A stretch of DNA of 64,000 bases from Mesoterricola sediminis (lineage in GTDB: Bacteria > Acidobacteriota > Holophagae > Holophagales > Holophagaceae), in contig NZ_AP027081.1 of assembly GCF_030295425.1 (NCBI RefSeq), forward strand, positions 186,001 through 250,000, in the 5' to 3' direction. Under the pieces are notes generated by a model. That model was given only the letters and a program-made list of their open reading frames with translations. It did not search any database and was not told where the DNA came from. The translations under genes were made by a program, and so were the position numbers. Position 1 is the first letter of the stretch. The number at the start of each line of letters is the position of its first letter. Below are positions 24,517 through 33,818 of this stretch, piece by piece.

Positions 24517-25956
24517 ATGACGACCCGGCCCCTTGTCTCGATCTGCGTGCCGACCATGGACCGGGGCGAGCTCCTGGAAATCGGTCTGAAGAACCTCCTC
24601 AGCGAGGCCGAGCCCTTCGGGGACAAGGTGGAGATCGTCGTGGCGGATAACGCCTCGACGGATGCCACGCCGGAGATCCTCCGGAGCCTGGGCGGACGCA
24701 TCCGAGTCGGCCGGCAGCCCGAGCGGGTGACCTTCCCGCGCAACCTCCTCTACGCCGCCTGCGACCTGGCCCGGGGGGAGCACGTGCTCCTGATGGGGGA
24801 CGATGACCTCCTGGTCCGCGGCTCCCTCAAGCGCATCGTGGATCTCCTCGAGGCCCGGCCCGACCTGGACTACATCTACCTGAACGTCGGCTGGCTCTCG
24901 GTCCCCCAGCGGAACCGGGCGATCCTCGAGGACGATTCGAGGATCCCCGAGGATTACGATGGCATCTTCCAGCTCCGCGAACCGGTGACCCGCGTCCTGG
25001 GGCGCCTGGAGGAGGTGGTGGACCTCTGTTGGTCGACGCCCTACGCGATGTTCTCGACCATCTTCTGCTACACCCTCCGGCGGAGCCGCTACCTGGAGGA
25101 GCGGGAGCACCTCGCCCTCTGCGACGACTGGGACCATGCGGTGCAACCCCTCGACAACATGTTCCCCCACGCCCTCCTCAGTCTTCGCCCCTGCGCCGGA
25201 CGGCCCGCGGGATGCATCGGGGAGCCGGCGGTGATGCAGGGCAGTTGGCACCAGGGCTGGGCGCCCTGGTCCCACAAGACGATGATCCACGGCCACGTGC
25301 TGCTGTTCGAATGGCTGGAGCGGGAGACGGCGTTCGATCCGGAACGCCTGGGCGTCCTGTGGAAGGAGCTGGCCCGCCATTCGGCCAACATGCTGATCCA
25401 GATGCTGGACCACCCCGAGCGGCACCTGGGCCGCAGCGTCCTGGAGGGCCACGCCCTGCCCCGGCTCATCCGGCACCCGGAATTCCTGACCACGCTCTGG
25501 GATGGCACCCGCAACCTGGCCCAGGCTGATTTCGAGGCGGACCGGATGGAGGAGCGGGTCGCCGCCCTGGACCAGGAGTTCGGGCGCCCCGTCCGGGTCG
25601 CCCTCTGGGGGCTTCGGGGCCGAGGCGAACGGTGGCTGGAGCACCACGCCGCCCGGCTGCCCCATCTGGAGGTCATCGTGGACGGCTCCCATGCCCTCCA
25701 CGGCAAGGAGACGCCCTGGCTCAAGGAGCCCGTTCAGCCGGTGGAGGCCCTGCTGGAGCGGACCTTCGATGTTCTGGTCCTGGGCACGCGGGAGGAGATT
25801 ACGGCGCAGATCCTGCCCGTCCTCGCGGCCTGGGTTCCGGTTGGAACGCCTGTGGTGAGCATGTTGGGCCTGACGCGGGTCAGCCCGGCGGCCGTGGAGG
25901 CCGGGGCCCCGTCCGGGGCCATGGGCCTGCCTTCACAGGGGCGAGCGGGGGCGTAG
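24517..25956 (+). CDS. Family 2 glycosyltransferase with C-terminal Rossmann-like domain
   Basis: A 479-residue protein. Residues 1-250 form a GT2 domain (VSICVPTMDRGELLEIGL, DNASTDATPEIL, and the metal motif GDDDLL). After a helical middle part, residues of about 345-445 look like a small alpha/beta domain (PVRVALWGLRGRGERWLEHH, then DVLVLGTREEI), similar in style to the nucleotide-binding tail of sugar C-methyltransferases. The start is the ATG at 24517 preceded by AGGAG; an adjacent TTG is also in frame. It ends the forward arm and its last 24 bp overlap the 3' end of the convergent acyltransferase gene. Sugar donor and acceptor are unknown. Confidence 0.85.
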   Translation: MTTRPLVSICVPTMDRGELLEIGLKNLLSEAEPFGDKVEIVVADNASTDATPEILRSLGGRIRVGRQPERVTFPRNLLYAACDLARGEHVLLMGDDDLLVRGSLKRIVDLLEARPDLDYIYLNVGWLSVPQRNRAILEDDSRIPEDYDGIFQLREPVTRVLGRLEEVVDLCWSTPYAMFSTIFCYTLRRSRYLEEREHLALCDDWDHAVQPLDNMFPHALLSLRPCAGRPAGCIGEPAVMQGSWHQGWAPWSHKTMIHGHVLLFEWLERETAFDPERLGVLWKELARHSANMLIQMLDHPERHLGRSVLEGHALPRLIRHPEFLTTLWDGTRNLAQADFEADRMEERVAALDQEFGRPVRVALWGLRGRGERWLEHHAARLPHLEVIVDGSHALHGKETPWLKEPVQPVEALLERTFDVLVLGTREEITAQILPVLAAWVPVGTPVVSMLGLTRVSPAAVEAGAPSGAMGLPSQGRAGA

Positions 25957-26610
25957 CGTCCGTGCGGGGTTGCCCACGACGGTCGTGAAGGGGGGGACGT
26001 CCTCCAGGACGACCGCGCCGGCTCCGATCACCGCGTGCTCGCCGATCCGGAGGCCCTGCTTGATGATGCAACCTGCGCCCAGGAAGGCTCCGGCGCCCAC
26101 CTCGCATCCTCCAAGCAAACATGCGGCCGGAGCCAGGTAGGCCAGGTCGCCGACGCGGCAGTCATGCTCGACGATGGCCCCGGTGTTGACCACCACCTGG
26201 GTGCCCAGGCGGGCGCCAGGGTGTACGACGGCCTGGGCCATGGCGGTGAGGCCCGTCGCCCAGGCGGCGGATGGGGAGATCCAGGCCCGGGGGTGGAGGG
26301 CGTCCACGGGCAGGAGGCCGGCGGCGAGGGCCGCCTGGTGGGTCCGTTCGCGGACGGCCAGGGATCCCGCGGCGCCCGCGCCCAGGAAGAAGTGGGTGAC
26401 CCCTCGGCTCCGCAGGTCCACCAGGAGGGCATCGCCACCCAGGACGGGCACGCCCTGGAGGAGATGTCCGTGGAGATCCGGATCCGGATCGAGGAGGCCG
26501 AGGATCGGTACCACGGGCGCGACCTGCAGGATCTCCAGCACGACCCGGGCGTGGCCGCCGGCGCCCAGGCCCACGAGGCTTCCGGAGGAGGGGGTGGGGG
26601 CCGGGTTCAT
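25933..26610 (-). CDS. NeuD/PglD-like sugar O/N-acyltransferase
   Basis: A 225-residue protein with the two-part architecture of NeuD and PglD: an N-terminal Rossmann-like domain (LVGLGAGGHARVVLEIL) and a C-terminal left-handed beta-helix built of hexapeptides (VVHPGARLGTQVVVNTGAIV, then HDCRVGDLAYLAPAACLLGG and GEHAVIGAGAVV). The catalytic His lies in EHDCRVGD. In nonulosonic acid pathways this class (LegH, PglD, NeuD) acetylates an amino or hydroxyl group of the sugar. It is the last gene of the reverse operon and starts one base after the C-methyltransferase stop. Given the LegC-like aminotransferase upstream, N-acetylation of a 4-amino sugar is plausible. Confidence 0.85.
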   Translation of the reverse strand: MNPAPTPSSGSLVGLGAGGHARVVLEILQVAPVVPILGLLDPDPDLHGHLLQGVPVLGGDALLVDLRSRGVTHFFLGAGAAGSLAVRERTHQAALAAGLLPVDALHPRAWISPSAAWATGLTAMAQAVVHPGARLGTQVVVNTGAIVEHDCRVGDLAYLAPAACLLGGCEVGAGAFLGAGCIIKQGLRIGEHAVIGAGAVVLEDVPPFTTVVGNPARTLRPRSPL

Positions 26611-26611
26611 G

Positions 26612-27847
26612 TCAGGGGTCCTCCGCCAAGTCCCGTTCCAGGGCGTCCACGGGGGTGTACAGGGTCGACACGGAGTTCGCCAGACCGAGCGTTTGGCGGA
26701 TCTGCCGGAAGATATCCCGTTCGAACTGCATCGAGCTGATGAGGATGCGCTCGGTCCTGCCCGTCAGCTGCTCGGGGGCGAGGACGGGGCGGTCCTGGAA
26801 GGTGAGGCCCTGGTTTTTGGGGTTGCTGTCCACGAAGGCGGCGATGTGGGCGGGGTCCAGGACGCCCTCGGCCAGGAGCCGCCGGGTGTGGACCCCGACC
26901 CCCCACACGATGAGGGGGCCGCCCTGCCTCGCCATTTCGGCCAGGCGGGGGCGATCCCGGGCCTCCAGGGCCCGGGAGGCCGCCACGTAGGCGGCGATGG
27001 CTCGCTCGCCTTCCTCGTCCCGCCCCCGGAGTGGGGAAACGGCAGGATCGACCCGGTAGAAGGCTTTCAGGTCCAGCACCCACTTGCCGGGGGCCTGGAG
27101 GATCCGGGCTGGCCAGCACTCGACAAGGGCGAAGCCGTGGCGGGCCATCAGGCCCTGGAGGCTGGCGGCCGTGAAGAAGTTGATGTGCTCGGCGCTGAAC
27201 TCCTGGAAGGGCGCGTCGAGGCCTTCGGCAAACCGGCCCGCGTCCGGCACCTCCACGTAGCAGCCGGCGCCGGGGGCGAGGCAGGCGCGGAGGTGGTCGA
27301 GGAGGGGGGCCAGGTCCCGCAGGTGCTCGAGCACCGAACCGAGGATCAGGACATCGCATTCGCCGGGCCGCAGGTCCCCCACCCACCCCTGCCGGAAGGA
27401 GGCCCGCACCCGGGCGCCGCCCTGGGCGATGCAGGCGGGGGAAGGATCGACGCCCGCCAGGTTCCGGAAGCCGACGGCGGCCAGGGCCTCCAATTGACCG
27501 CCGCGGGCGCACCCCATGTCCAGGATCCGCGTGGCCCGATCGGGGACGAGCCTGGCCAGGTGCTCCGCCACAGCGCCGTAATGGCGCAGGTCATAGGCGG
27601 ACAGGGAGCTGGAAACCCGATCGTGCCCTTCGTACTGGCTCTGGTCCCGGTAATACGCGTCGAATGCCGCCTGGTCGGGGAGGGGGGACGCGAAGACGAG
27701 GCCGCAGGCCTCGCAGGCGACCACGTCATACCCCGCCAGGAGGGCGCCTTCGGCCGGAACGGCCAGCCTTTGCGCGTGGAGGACCCGGTGGTCGGGGCAG
27801 GCGCAACCAGGGCAGGGACGGGGAAGGGCAGGCGGCAGGTGCGTCAC
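26612..27847 (-). CDS. Ketosugar C-methyltransferase-like SAM enzyme
   Basis: A 411-residue SAM-dependent methyltransferase with three domains: an N-terminal zinc ribbon (CPGCACPDH and CEACGLVF, four Cys), a class I methyltransferase core (ILDMGCARGGQLEAL), and a C-terminal Rossmann-like domain (LIVWGVGVHTRRLLAEGV, then VDSNPKNQGLTF). This is the layout of TylC3/EvaC-type enzymes that methylate C3 of 4-keto-deoxysugar nucleotides. Start is a GTG at 27847 behind a strong GAGGAGGT site. A 3-deoxy-4-keto substrate from the RfbH-like enzyme in the same locus would suit such chemistry, but this is an inference. Confidence 0.82.
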   Translation of the reverse strand: MTHLPPALPRPCPGCACPDHRVLHAQRLAVPAEGALLAGYDVVACEACGLVFASPLPDQAAFDAYYRDQSQYEGHDRVSSSLSAYDLRHYGAVAEHLARLVPDRATRILDMGCARGGQLEALAAVGFRNLAGVDPSPACIAQGGARVRASFRQGWVGDLRPGECDVLILGSVLEHLRDLAPLLDHLRACLAPGAGCYVEVPDAGRFAEGLDAPFQEFSAEHINFFTAASLQGLMARHGFALVECWPARILQAPGKWVLDLKAFYRVDPAVSPLRGRDEEGERAIAAYVAASRALEARDRPRLAEMARQGGPLIVWGVGVHTRRLLAEGVLDPAHIAAFVDSNPKNQGLTFQDRPVLAPEQLTGRTERILISSMQFERDIFRQIRQTLGLANSVSTLYTPVDALERDLAEDP

Positions 27848-27856
27848 GGGACCTCC

Positions 27857-29032
27857 TCAGGACCGCGCGAGCCCGGCCAGGGTCTGGATGACCCGGTCCT
27901 GGTCGGCGTCGGTGAGACCCACGGAGCAGGGGATGCTCAGGCCCTGGCGGTTGAGGCGCTCGGCGACGGCGCCCCCCAGGGTCTGGCAGCCCGCGTGGGC
28001 GGGGCTCAGGTGCATGGGCTGCCACAGGGGGCGGGCCTGGATGTTGCGGGCGCCGAGCTCGGCGAGGAGGCCCCGGCTGTCCAGCCCGTAGGCGGCGGGG
28101 TCCACGAGGACGGTGTACATCCAGAAGATGCTCCGGGCCCAGGGCGGCTCCTCCATGGGGAGGAGGCCCGGGATCCCGGCGAGGCCCTCCCGGTAGCGGG
28201 CCGCGATGGCGCGCTTGCGCGCGACGTAGGGGCCGAGGTGCTCCAGCTGGGCGCAGCCGAGGGCGGCGAGGACGTTCGTCATCCGGTAGTTGTAGCCCAC
28301 CTCGCCGTGGACGAACTCCACGGCGTCGTCCTTGGCGGTGGTGCTGAGATACTTGGCCCGGCGGGCCCAGTCCTCCCGGTTGGTGAGCAGCATCCCGCCC
28401 CCGCCCGTCGTGATCACCTTGTTGCCGTTGAAGCTCAGGCAGGCCATGTCCGCGCGGCTCCCGGCCGGGACGTCCTTGTAGTGGGCCCCCAGGCATTCGG
28501 AGGCGTCCTCCACCAGGGGCAGACCGTAGCGGCGGGCCAGCTCCAGAAGGGGATCCAGATCCACCGGGTGACCGGCCACGTCCACGGGCAGGAGGCAGGC
28601 CACGCGCCGTCCCGTCTCCCGGTTGACGAGGCGTTCCCCCTCCCGGCGGCAGGACCCGGCGAGGAAGGCCTCCACCCGGGTGGCGTCCATCTGCCAGGTG
28701 ACCGGGTCCGCGTCCACGAAGACGGGGTGGGCGTCCAGGTACCGGATGGCATTGGCGGGCGCGATGAAGGTGAGATCGGAGACCAGCACCTCATCCCCGG
28801 CCTGGACGCCGGCGATCCGCAGGGCCAGGTGGAGGGCGGCGGTGCCGTTCATGACGGCCACCCCGTGGGCCACGCCCACGGCTTCGGCCACGGCCCGCTC
28901 GAACCGGTCCACGTAGGCGCCCACGGAGCTGACCCAGCCCGTGTCCAGGCAGTCCTTGACGTAGTCCCATTCCCGTCCGCGGAGCTCCGGGACGGAGAGG
29001 GGGATGAAGGCCGGGGCGGGTCCGTTCGTCAT
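27857..29032 (-). CDS. LegC-like DegT/DnrJ/EryC1 aminotransferase
   Basis: A 391-residue PLP aminotransferase that places an amino group at C4 of a nucleotide 4-ketosugar. The opening FIPLSVPELRGREWDYVKDC and LDTGWVSSVGAYVDRFE are characteristic of the LegC/PseC-like branch. The PLP Lys is in SFNGNKVITTGGGG, and the Asp that contacts the pyridine ring is in VEDASECLG. The ATG at 29032 overlaps the stop of the SDR gene upstream (ATGA). Together with the NeuB and NeuC homologues upstream it points to a legionaminic-type acid. Dedicated 4,6-dehydratase (LegB) is not obvious. Confidence 0.88.
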   Translation of the reverse strand: MTNGPAPAFIPLSVPELRGREWDYVKDCLDTGWVSSVGAYVDRFERAVAEAVGVAHGVAVMNGTAALHLALRIAGVQAGDEVLVSDLTFIAPANAIRYLDAHPVFVDADPVTWQMDATRVEAFLAGSCRREGERLVNRETGRRVACLLPVDVAGHPVDLDPLLELARRYGLPLVEDASECLGAHYKDVPAGSRADMACLSFNGNKVITTGGGGMLLTNREDWARRAKYLSTTAKDDAVEFVHGEVGYNYRMTNVLAALGCAQLEHLGPYVARKRAIAARYREGLAGIPGLLPMEEPPWARSIFWMYTVLVDPAAYGLDSRGLLAELGARNIQARPLWQPMHLSPAHAGCQTLGGAVAERLNRQGLSIPCSVGLTDADQDRVIQTLAGLARS

Positions 29033-30027
29033 GGGCGGGGGGTCCGGTAGTGGGGTTCGTACCAGGCCAGGGTGTCGGCCAGGCCTTCCCGGAGGCCCAC
29101 CCGGGGCTCGAGGCCGAGGCGGGTCCGGAGGGCGGTGAGGTCGGGGCAGCGGCGCACGATGGGGTCGTTGGCGGCCTCCGCCGGCACGATGGCCGCCGGC
29201 AGCCCGGCCTGGTCGAGGATCATGCGGGCCAGTTCGGCGATGGTGACCTCGGCGCGGTCGTTGCCGATGTTCAGGGTGGCCGGCGCCCCCTCCGCGGACC
29301 GGAGGGCGGCGAGGGTCGCGTCCACGGCGTCCGAGACGTGGCAGAAGGCCCGCCGGTGGTCGGCGCTGTAGACCTTGAGGGGGGATTCGCCGGAGAGGCA
29401 GCGGCGGTAGATCTGGGGAATCACGTGCTCGTGGCCCATGCGCGGGCCATAGACGTTGTGGTAGCGGACGATCGCCGCGGGGAAACCGTGCATCAGGGCG
29501 TACTGGGTCACGGCCAGCTCCCCGAAGATCTTGCTGCCGGCGTACGAGCTGCGCGGATTGGCCAGGTCGGTCAGGGCGAGGGGGACGTCCTCCGGCGTGG
29601 GGATGGGCAGGGGATGGAAGCCCTGGGTCCAGGCGTAGGCCTCCGAGGTGCTCGAGAAGAGGAACCGCTTTCCGCCGCCCCGGGCCATCCAGTCCAGGAG
29701 CAGGAGGGTGGAGAGGGCGTTCACCCGCACCACCTCGTGGGGCCGGCGCAGCACGTTCTCGACGCCGATGATGGCGGCCAGGTGGTAGACCTCGTCGTAG
29801 CCGCCGCCCAGGGACGCCACCCCCTCGGGGGTGGTGAGGTCGGCCTCGAGCAGGCGCACCCCGGGCAGGGCCGCGAGGGCCTCCAGGTCGGCGTCCCTCC
29901 GGCCGCGCACGAAATTGTCCGCCAGGAGCACATCGTGGCCACCCTCGCCGGCCAGCCGCCGCGCCAGGTGGTACCCGACGAAGCCGGCGCCTCCCGTGAT
30001 CAGGATCTTTTTCGCATGCGCGTTCAT
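29029..30027 (-). CDS. NAD-dependent epimerase/dehydratase (extended SDR)
   Basis: A 332-residue sugar-nucleotide SDR. It has ILITGGAGFVGYHLARRL, an NVLRRPHE segment, the active-site strand FLFSSTSEAYA and YAGSKIFGE (YxxxK), and YHNVYGPRMG. The subfamily is close to UDP-glucose 4-epimerase and related dehydratases but not assignable. The N-terminal ATG at 30027 overlaps the stop of the dehydrogenase gene upstream, and the stop overlaps the LegC-like gene. It could produce the 4-keto substrate for that aminotransferase, which would make it the LegB equivalent; no sequence feature proves this. Confidence 0.8.
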   Translation of the reverse strand: MNAHAKKILITGGAGFVGYHLARRLAGEGGHDVLLADNFVRGRRDADLEALAALPGVRLLEADLTTPEGVASLGGGYDEVYHLAAIIGVENVLRRPHEVVRVNALSTLLLLDWMARGGGKRFLFSSTSEAYAWTQGFHPLPIPTPEDVPLALTDLANPRSSYAGSKIFGELAVTQYALMHGFPAAIVRYHNVYGPRMGHEHVIPQIYRRCLSGESPLKVYSADHRRAFCHVSDAVDATLAALRSAEGAPATLNIGNDRAEVTIAELARMILDQAGLPAAIVPAEAANDPIVRRCPDLTALRTRLGLEPRVGLREGLADTLAWYEPHYRTPRP

Positions 30028-31565
30028 AGGTGGTACCCCTTGTCGATCCAATGGCCCTTGCCGACGCCGAACACCCGCCGGCCCGCGGCGCGCAGGGCCT
30101 CGGCCGTGGCATCGTCCAGGACGTTCATGGCGTCCACGAGGAGGGTGCCGGGCCGCGTCCAGGCCGCCAGGTCGTCCGCGGCCAGGCGGCGGTAGGCCGC
30201 GTGGGGGGTCGCGAAGACGGCGGCGTCCGCCTGCCCCAGCACCTCCGGCAGGTCCGGGTGGATGACGGTGCCCGGCCGTTCCGGCCACCATCCGAGGCTG
30301 GGGTCGTGGCAGAGCGCGCGACCTCCCTCCGCCTCCAGGCCGTCCACGAACTGCTCCGCCGGCGTGTTCCGGGTGTCCGGGACCTCCGCCAGGTACGAGA
30401 CCCCGCAGAGGGCCACGGTGCGGCCCCGGAGGCTCCCCCCCAGGAACTCCCGCGTCCGGGACAGGGTGTGGAGCGGCATCGCGTAGTTGGTCCGGAGGGC
30501 CTCGAGGGTCATGGGCAGCGTGAGGCCGGTGCTGAAGAGGTTCCCCAGGGACCATTGGGCCAGGAGGCTGTCCTTGGTCAGGCAGTACCCCCCGACCCCG
30601 AAGCCGGGGTAGCGCATGTTGTCGTGGGTCCCCCGGCGGACCCGGATGCTGTCGACCACGGCGAACAGGTCGATCCCGAGGGCCTCGGCGGCCACCGTCC
30701 ATTCCTGGATGAAGGCGATGTTCATGGCCCGGTAGCTGTTCTCCAGGAGCTTGGCCAGCTCCGTCGCCCGGGGGGCGGCGAGCTCGGCCAGCGGGTGGAC
30801 CGGGGTGTCCACCAGGGTCTCCAGGAAGGCCCGGGCCCGGGTGGAGCTGGCCGCGTCCATGCCGGCGAAGCTGCGCCAGAAGGACCGGATGCTCTCGATG
30901 TAGCGGGGGCCTGGCATCACGCGCTCATAGCAATGGGCGACGAGGGGGGTTCCGGGCAGGCCCCGGTCCCGGAAAGCCTGGGCGAGGATGGGCGCGACCA
31001 CCTGCTCCGTGGTGCCGATGGGCACCGTGGTCTCCACGAGGACCAGGGCGTCGGGCCGCATGTGTCGGCCGATCGCCGCGATGGCGTTCCGGAATGCGGC
31101 CAGGTCCACGTGGAGGGCCCCGGGATCCACCGTGGAGCGGTCCGCGATGTCCAGGGGAACGTCCACGATGATCGTGTCGGCGAGGGCGTAGACGTCCTCC
31201 GAGCAGGCCGCGCGGAGGTTGCCCGTCTCGAGGACGGCTTGCCGGATGAGGGAGGCCAGCGCCGGATCGGGGGACGCGAAGGGGGAGCGGCCCGCGTTGA
31301 TGCGGGCCACCTTCCAGTAGCCGCCCGGGGTGGGAAGGTCGACGCCGACGACCTGGTAGCGGGGGTGCCCGGAAGCGTCCCGGAGCCCGGCGACGGCGGC
31401 GGCCACGGCGGCGCCGACGAAGCCGAGGCCCTGGACCACGACCACGGGGCCCCGGTCCGCGAGGGCCTCGGCGCCGCGCAGCAGGGTCTGGAGCTCTTCC
31501 GCGGCCGGGAGCCGGTAGGCCTCCCCGTCGGGGGCCGTGGAGGTCATGGCTTCAGGGAGCGTCAT
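30024..31565 (-). CDS. Nucleotide-sugar dehydrogenase (UDP-ManNAc/GlcNAc DH-like)
   Basis: A predicted 513-residue member of the UDP-glucose/GDP-mannose dehydrogenase family with family segments VVVVQGLGFVGAAVAAAVAG, VETTVPIGTTEQVV, ELAKLLENSYRAMNIAF and the catalytic Cys in GFGVGGYCLTKD. The Rossmann loop and the EASYRAxNIAF-type helix place it nearer WecC/WbpA-like enzymes than Ugd. A notable insertion follows the first strand (about residues 60-100). Start is uncertain: ATGs at 31574, 31565 and 31547 are in frame, all close to or overlapping the upstream gene's end; 31565 has a GAGG upstream. It would supply an acidic sugar to the surface glycan. Confidence 0.83.
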   Translation of the reverse strand: MTLPEAMTSTAPDGEAYRLPAAEELQTLLRGAEALADRGPVVVVQGLGFVGAAVAAAVAGLRDASGHPRYQVVGVDLPTPGGYWKVARINAGRSPFASPDPALASLIRQAVLETGNLRAACSEDVYALADTIIVDVPLDIADRSTVDPGALHVDLAAFRNAIAAIGRHMRPDALVLVETTVPIGTTEQVVAPILAQAFRDRGLPGTPLVAHCYERVMPGPRYIESIRSFWRSFAGMDAASSTRARAFLETLVDTPVHPLAELAAPRATELAKLLENSYRAMNIAFIQEWTVAAEALGIDLFAVVDSIRVRRGTHDNMRYPGFGVGGYCLTKDSLLAQWSLGNLFSTGLTLPMTLEALRTNYAMPLHTLSRTREFLGGSLRGRTVALCGVSYLAEVPDTRNTPAEQFVDGLEAEGGRALCHDPSLGWWPERPGTVIHPDLPEVLGQADAAVFATPHAAYRRLAADDLAAWTRPGTLLVDAMNVLDDATAEALRAAGRRVFGVGKGHWIDKGYHL

Positions 31566-32640
31566 AGGTGCCATCCTCGAGGTCCTTCCTCGCCTTCTGG
31601 TAGTCGGCGTGCTGTCCGATGTCGAGCCAGTACTCCCGGATCGGGAAGCTGACCACGGTGCGGCCCGCCTCGAGCAGCCACTGGATCAGGTCGGTCATGT
31701 TGAACCGCTGGCCCTGGGGGATGAACTCGTACACGGAGGGCTGGATGAGGTAGATGCCGGCGTTGATGAGGACGCGGCTCCGGGGCTTCTCCTTGAGGGA
31801 GCGGATCCGGGCTCCGTCGCACTCGACCACGCCGAACGGGATCTGGAACTCATGGAGGTTCACGGCGACGGTCATGTCCGCCTCGTGCTCCTGGTGGTAC
31901 TCCAGCATCTTCTGGAAGTTCACCTTCGTGAACACGTCGCCGTTCATGACCAGGAACGGCCCTTCCGGCGGCGGCAGGAGCCCGAGTGCGCCCCCCGTGC
32001 CGAGGGGGAGGTCCTCGTTCACGTAGTTGAGCTCCACCCCGAAGTCCCGCCCGGTCCCGAAGTGCTCCTGGATCTTCTCGGGCTTGTAGTGGGTGCTGAT
32101 GTTCAGGCGCCGGATGCCCGAGAGGCGCAGCTGCTCGACGATCCACTCCATGACCGGCCGTCCCCCGACGGGCAGCATGGGCTTCGGGGTGTCCTCGGTG
32201 AGGGGGAGGAGGCGGGTGCCGAAACCCCCGGCCATGATCAGCGCCTGCAGGCCCAGGTCCGCCGGCGGGATGAAATCCGCCAGCAGGACGATGTCGACCA
32301 CCTTGCCCGCCTCGTTCAGGAGGGGCAGCTGGCGCACCTTGGCCTCCTGCATGATCCTCAGCAGGCTTTCCGGGGAGGTGCCGACGGGGGCCGTCACGGC
32401 GTGGGGGTTGGGCATGGCCGCCTTGATGGGCAGCAGATCGGCGGCGGTGCCCTCGTCGAGGGAGAGGCCCGCGAGGAGGCCCCGGCGCAGGTCCCCGTCC
32501 GTGAGGGTGGCGATCAGCTGCTCCTGGCTGTCCACGAGCAGGGCGAGGCTGATGCGGCCCGCGTGGTTGATGACTTCGATGACGTCCCGGAGGGGCGTGG
32601 ATTCCCGCACGAAGAGCCGTTCGAAGGCCGCCCGGTTCAT
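31552..32640 (-). CDS. CBS-domain sugar-phosphate nucleotidyltransferase (PtmE-like)
   Basis: A 362-residue protein. Residues 1-125 are a CBS pair (LLVDSQEQLIATLTDGDLRR, then QLPLLNEAGKVVDIVLLADF). Residues 130-355 are an NTP-transferase domain (LIMAGGFGTRLLPLTEDTPK, MNGDVFTKVNF, VINAGIYLI-like LINAGIYLIQPS). This fusion is known in PtmE, the glucosamine-1-phosphate guanylyltransferase of Campylobacter legionaminic acid synthesis, and in heptose/HddC-like enzymes. The CBS pair may bind a nucleotide regulator. ATG at 32640 overlaps the NeuC-like stop. Use of GTP is inferred from the family and the neighbours. Confidence 0.85.
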   Translation of the reverse strand: MNRAAFERLFVRESTPLRDVIEVINHAGRISLALLVDSQEQLIATLTDGDLRRGLLAGLSLDEGTAADLLPIKAAMPNPHAVTAPVGTSPESLLRIMQEAKVRQLPLLNEAGKVVDIVLLADFIPPADLGLQALIMAGGFGTRLLPLTEDTPKPMLPVGGRPVMEWIVEQLRLSGIRRLNISTHYKPEKIQEHFGTGRDFGVELNYVNEDLPLGTGGALGLLPPPEGPFLVMNGDVFTKVNFQKMLEYHQEHEADMTVAVNLHEFQIPFGVVECDGARIRSLKEKPRSRVLINAGIYLIQPSVYEFIPQGQRFNMTDLIQWLLEAGRTVVSFPIREYWLDIGQHADYQKARKDLEDGTYDAP

Positions 32641-33818
32641 GGGGTCCTCCCGGGGTCGGCCGCGGAGGGCCAGTCGAAGAACGCCTTGGGGATGAGGGAG
32701 GCGGGGTCGGTCGCGAGGAGGCGCTCCAGGATCAGCCGGGAGGCGGGCTCGCCCAGGTGGTACGGGTTCGTCATGCCGGCCAGGCTGTCCTGGAAGGCGG
32801 GGTCGAGGGCCCTCCGGATCCCGTCGGCGATGGCCCCCCGGGTGGCGGGGACGTCGATGACGTTGCGGCCCCGGGTCCGGCCCTTCTGGCGGTTGCCCAC
32901 GTTGACGACGGGCAGCTGGAAGGAGGCGGCCTCGATGAGCCCGCTGGAGGAGTTGCCGACCATGGCGCCCGCCCTGCGCATGAGGCTGAAGTAGGCCCGG
33001 GTCCCCAGGTTTCCGGCCATGCGGCAATCCGGATGGGTGTCCAGGAAGGCCTGGATCGCCCCGGCCACCTGCTGGCCGTGGGTGTCCGCGTTGGGGAGGG
33101 TGAAGATGACGGGGCGGCCCGCGTCGTGGAGGGCTCCCAGGAAGGCCTCGACCTGGGCCCCGGTGGCTTCCTGCTCCAGGGTCACCGGATGGAAGGTGGC
33201 CATGAGCAGCCCGGGCACCAGGGGCCGGCCGATGCGGGTTTCCAGCTCGCCGTCGGGCAGCCATTCCAGGTCCAGGAGGTGGTCCAGCCCTGGGGCGCCG
33301 CAGGCCCAGACCCGGTCCGGGGCCTCCCCCAGCTGCCGGATCCGGCGCGCGTGGGCCTCGGTGCTGGCGAAATGAAGGTGGCTCAGCTTGGTGATGGCGT
33401 GGCGGAGGGCGTCGTCCATGGCCCCCTCCGTGATCTCGCCCCCGTGGATGTGGGCGACGGGAATGAGGAAGGGTAGGGCCGCGAGGGCGGCCGCCATCAT
33501 TTCGAAGCGGTCGCCCAGGACCACCAGGAGATCGGGCCGGTGCCGCGCGAAGGAACGGGCGAAGCCCTCGACCCCCTGGCCGATGGAGAGGGTGATCCCC
33601 TCGGGCGCATCGGAGGCCATGAGCATGTGGACGCGATCCAGGATGGGGAACCCGTCGGCCTCGATGGCCTGGACGGTCATGCCGGAAGCCGGGCTGAGGT
33701 GCATCCCCGTCACGTAGAGGCCCCAGGTCAGCCCCGGCACCTGGGCGGCCCGGCGCAGCAGCGGAAGGTAGATGCCGTAGTCGGAGCGGGCGACGGTGAC
33801 GAACCCCAGGCGGGTCAT
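32637..33818 (-). CDS. Hydrolysing nucleotide-sugar 2-epimerase (NeuC/LegG-like)
   Basis: A 393-residue enzyme of the UDP-GlcNAc 2-epimerase superfamily, which both epimerises C2 and cleaves the nucleotide to release a free 2-acetamido sugar for the NeuB-type synthase. Family segments are FVTVARSDYGIYLPLLR, VLGDRFEMMAAALAA, IHGGEITEGAMDDALRHAI and the C-terminal GNSSSGLIEAASFQLPVVN. Length matches NeuC/LegG. It overlaps the synthase gene upstream and the nucleotidyltransferase gene downstream by four bases each. Confidence 0.9.
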   Translation of the reverse strand: MTRLGFVTVARSDYGIYLPLLRRAAQVPGLTWGLYVTGMHLSPASGMTVQAIEADGFPILDRVHMLMASDAPEGITLSIGQGVEGFARSFARHRPDLLVVLGDRFEMMAAALAALPFLIPVAHIHGGEITEGAMDDALRHAITKLSHLHFASTEAHARRIRQLGEAPDRVWACGAPGLDHLLDLEWLPDGELETRIGRPLVPGLLMATFHPVTLEQEATGAQVEAFLGALHDAGRPVIFTLPNADTHGQQVAGAIQAFLDTHPDCRMAGNLGTRAYFSLMRRAGAMVGNSSSGLIEAASFQLPVVNVGNRQKGRTRGRNVIDVPATRGAIADGIRRALDPAFQDSLAGMTNPYHLGEPASRLILERLLATDPASLIPKAFFDWPSAADPGRTP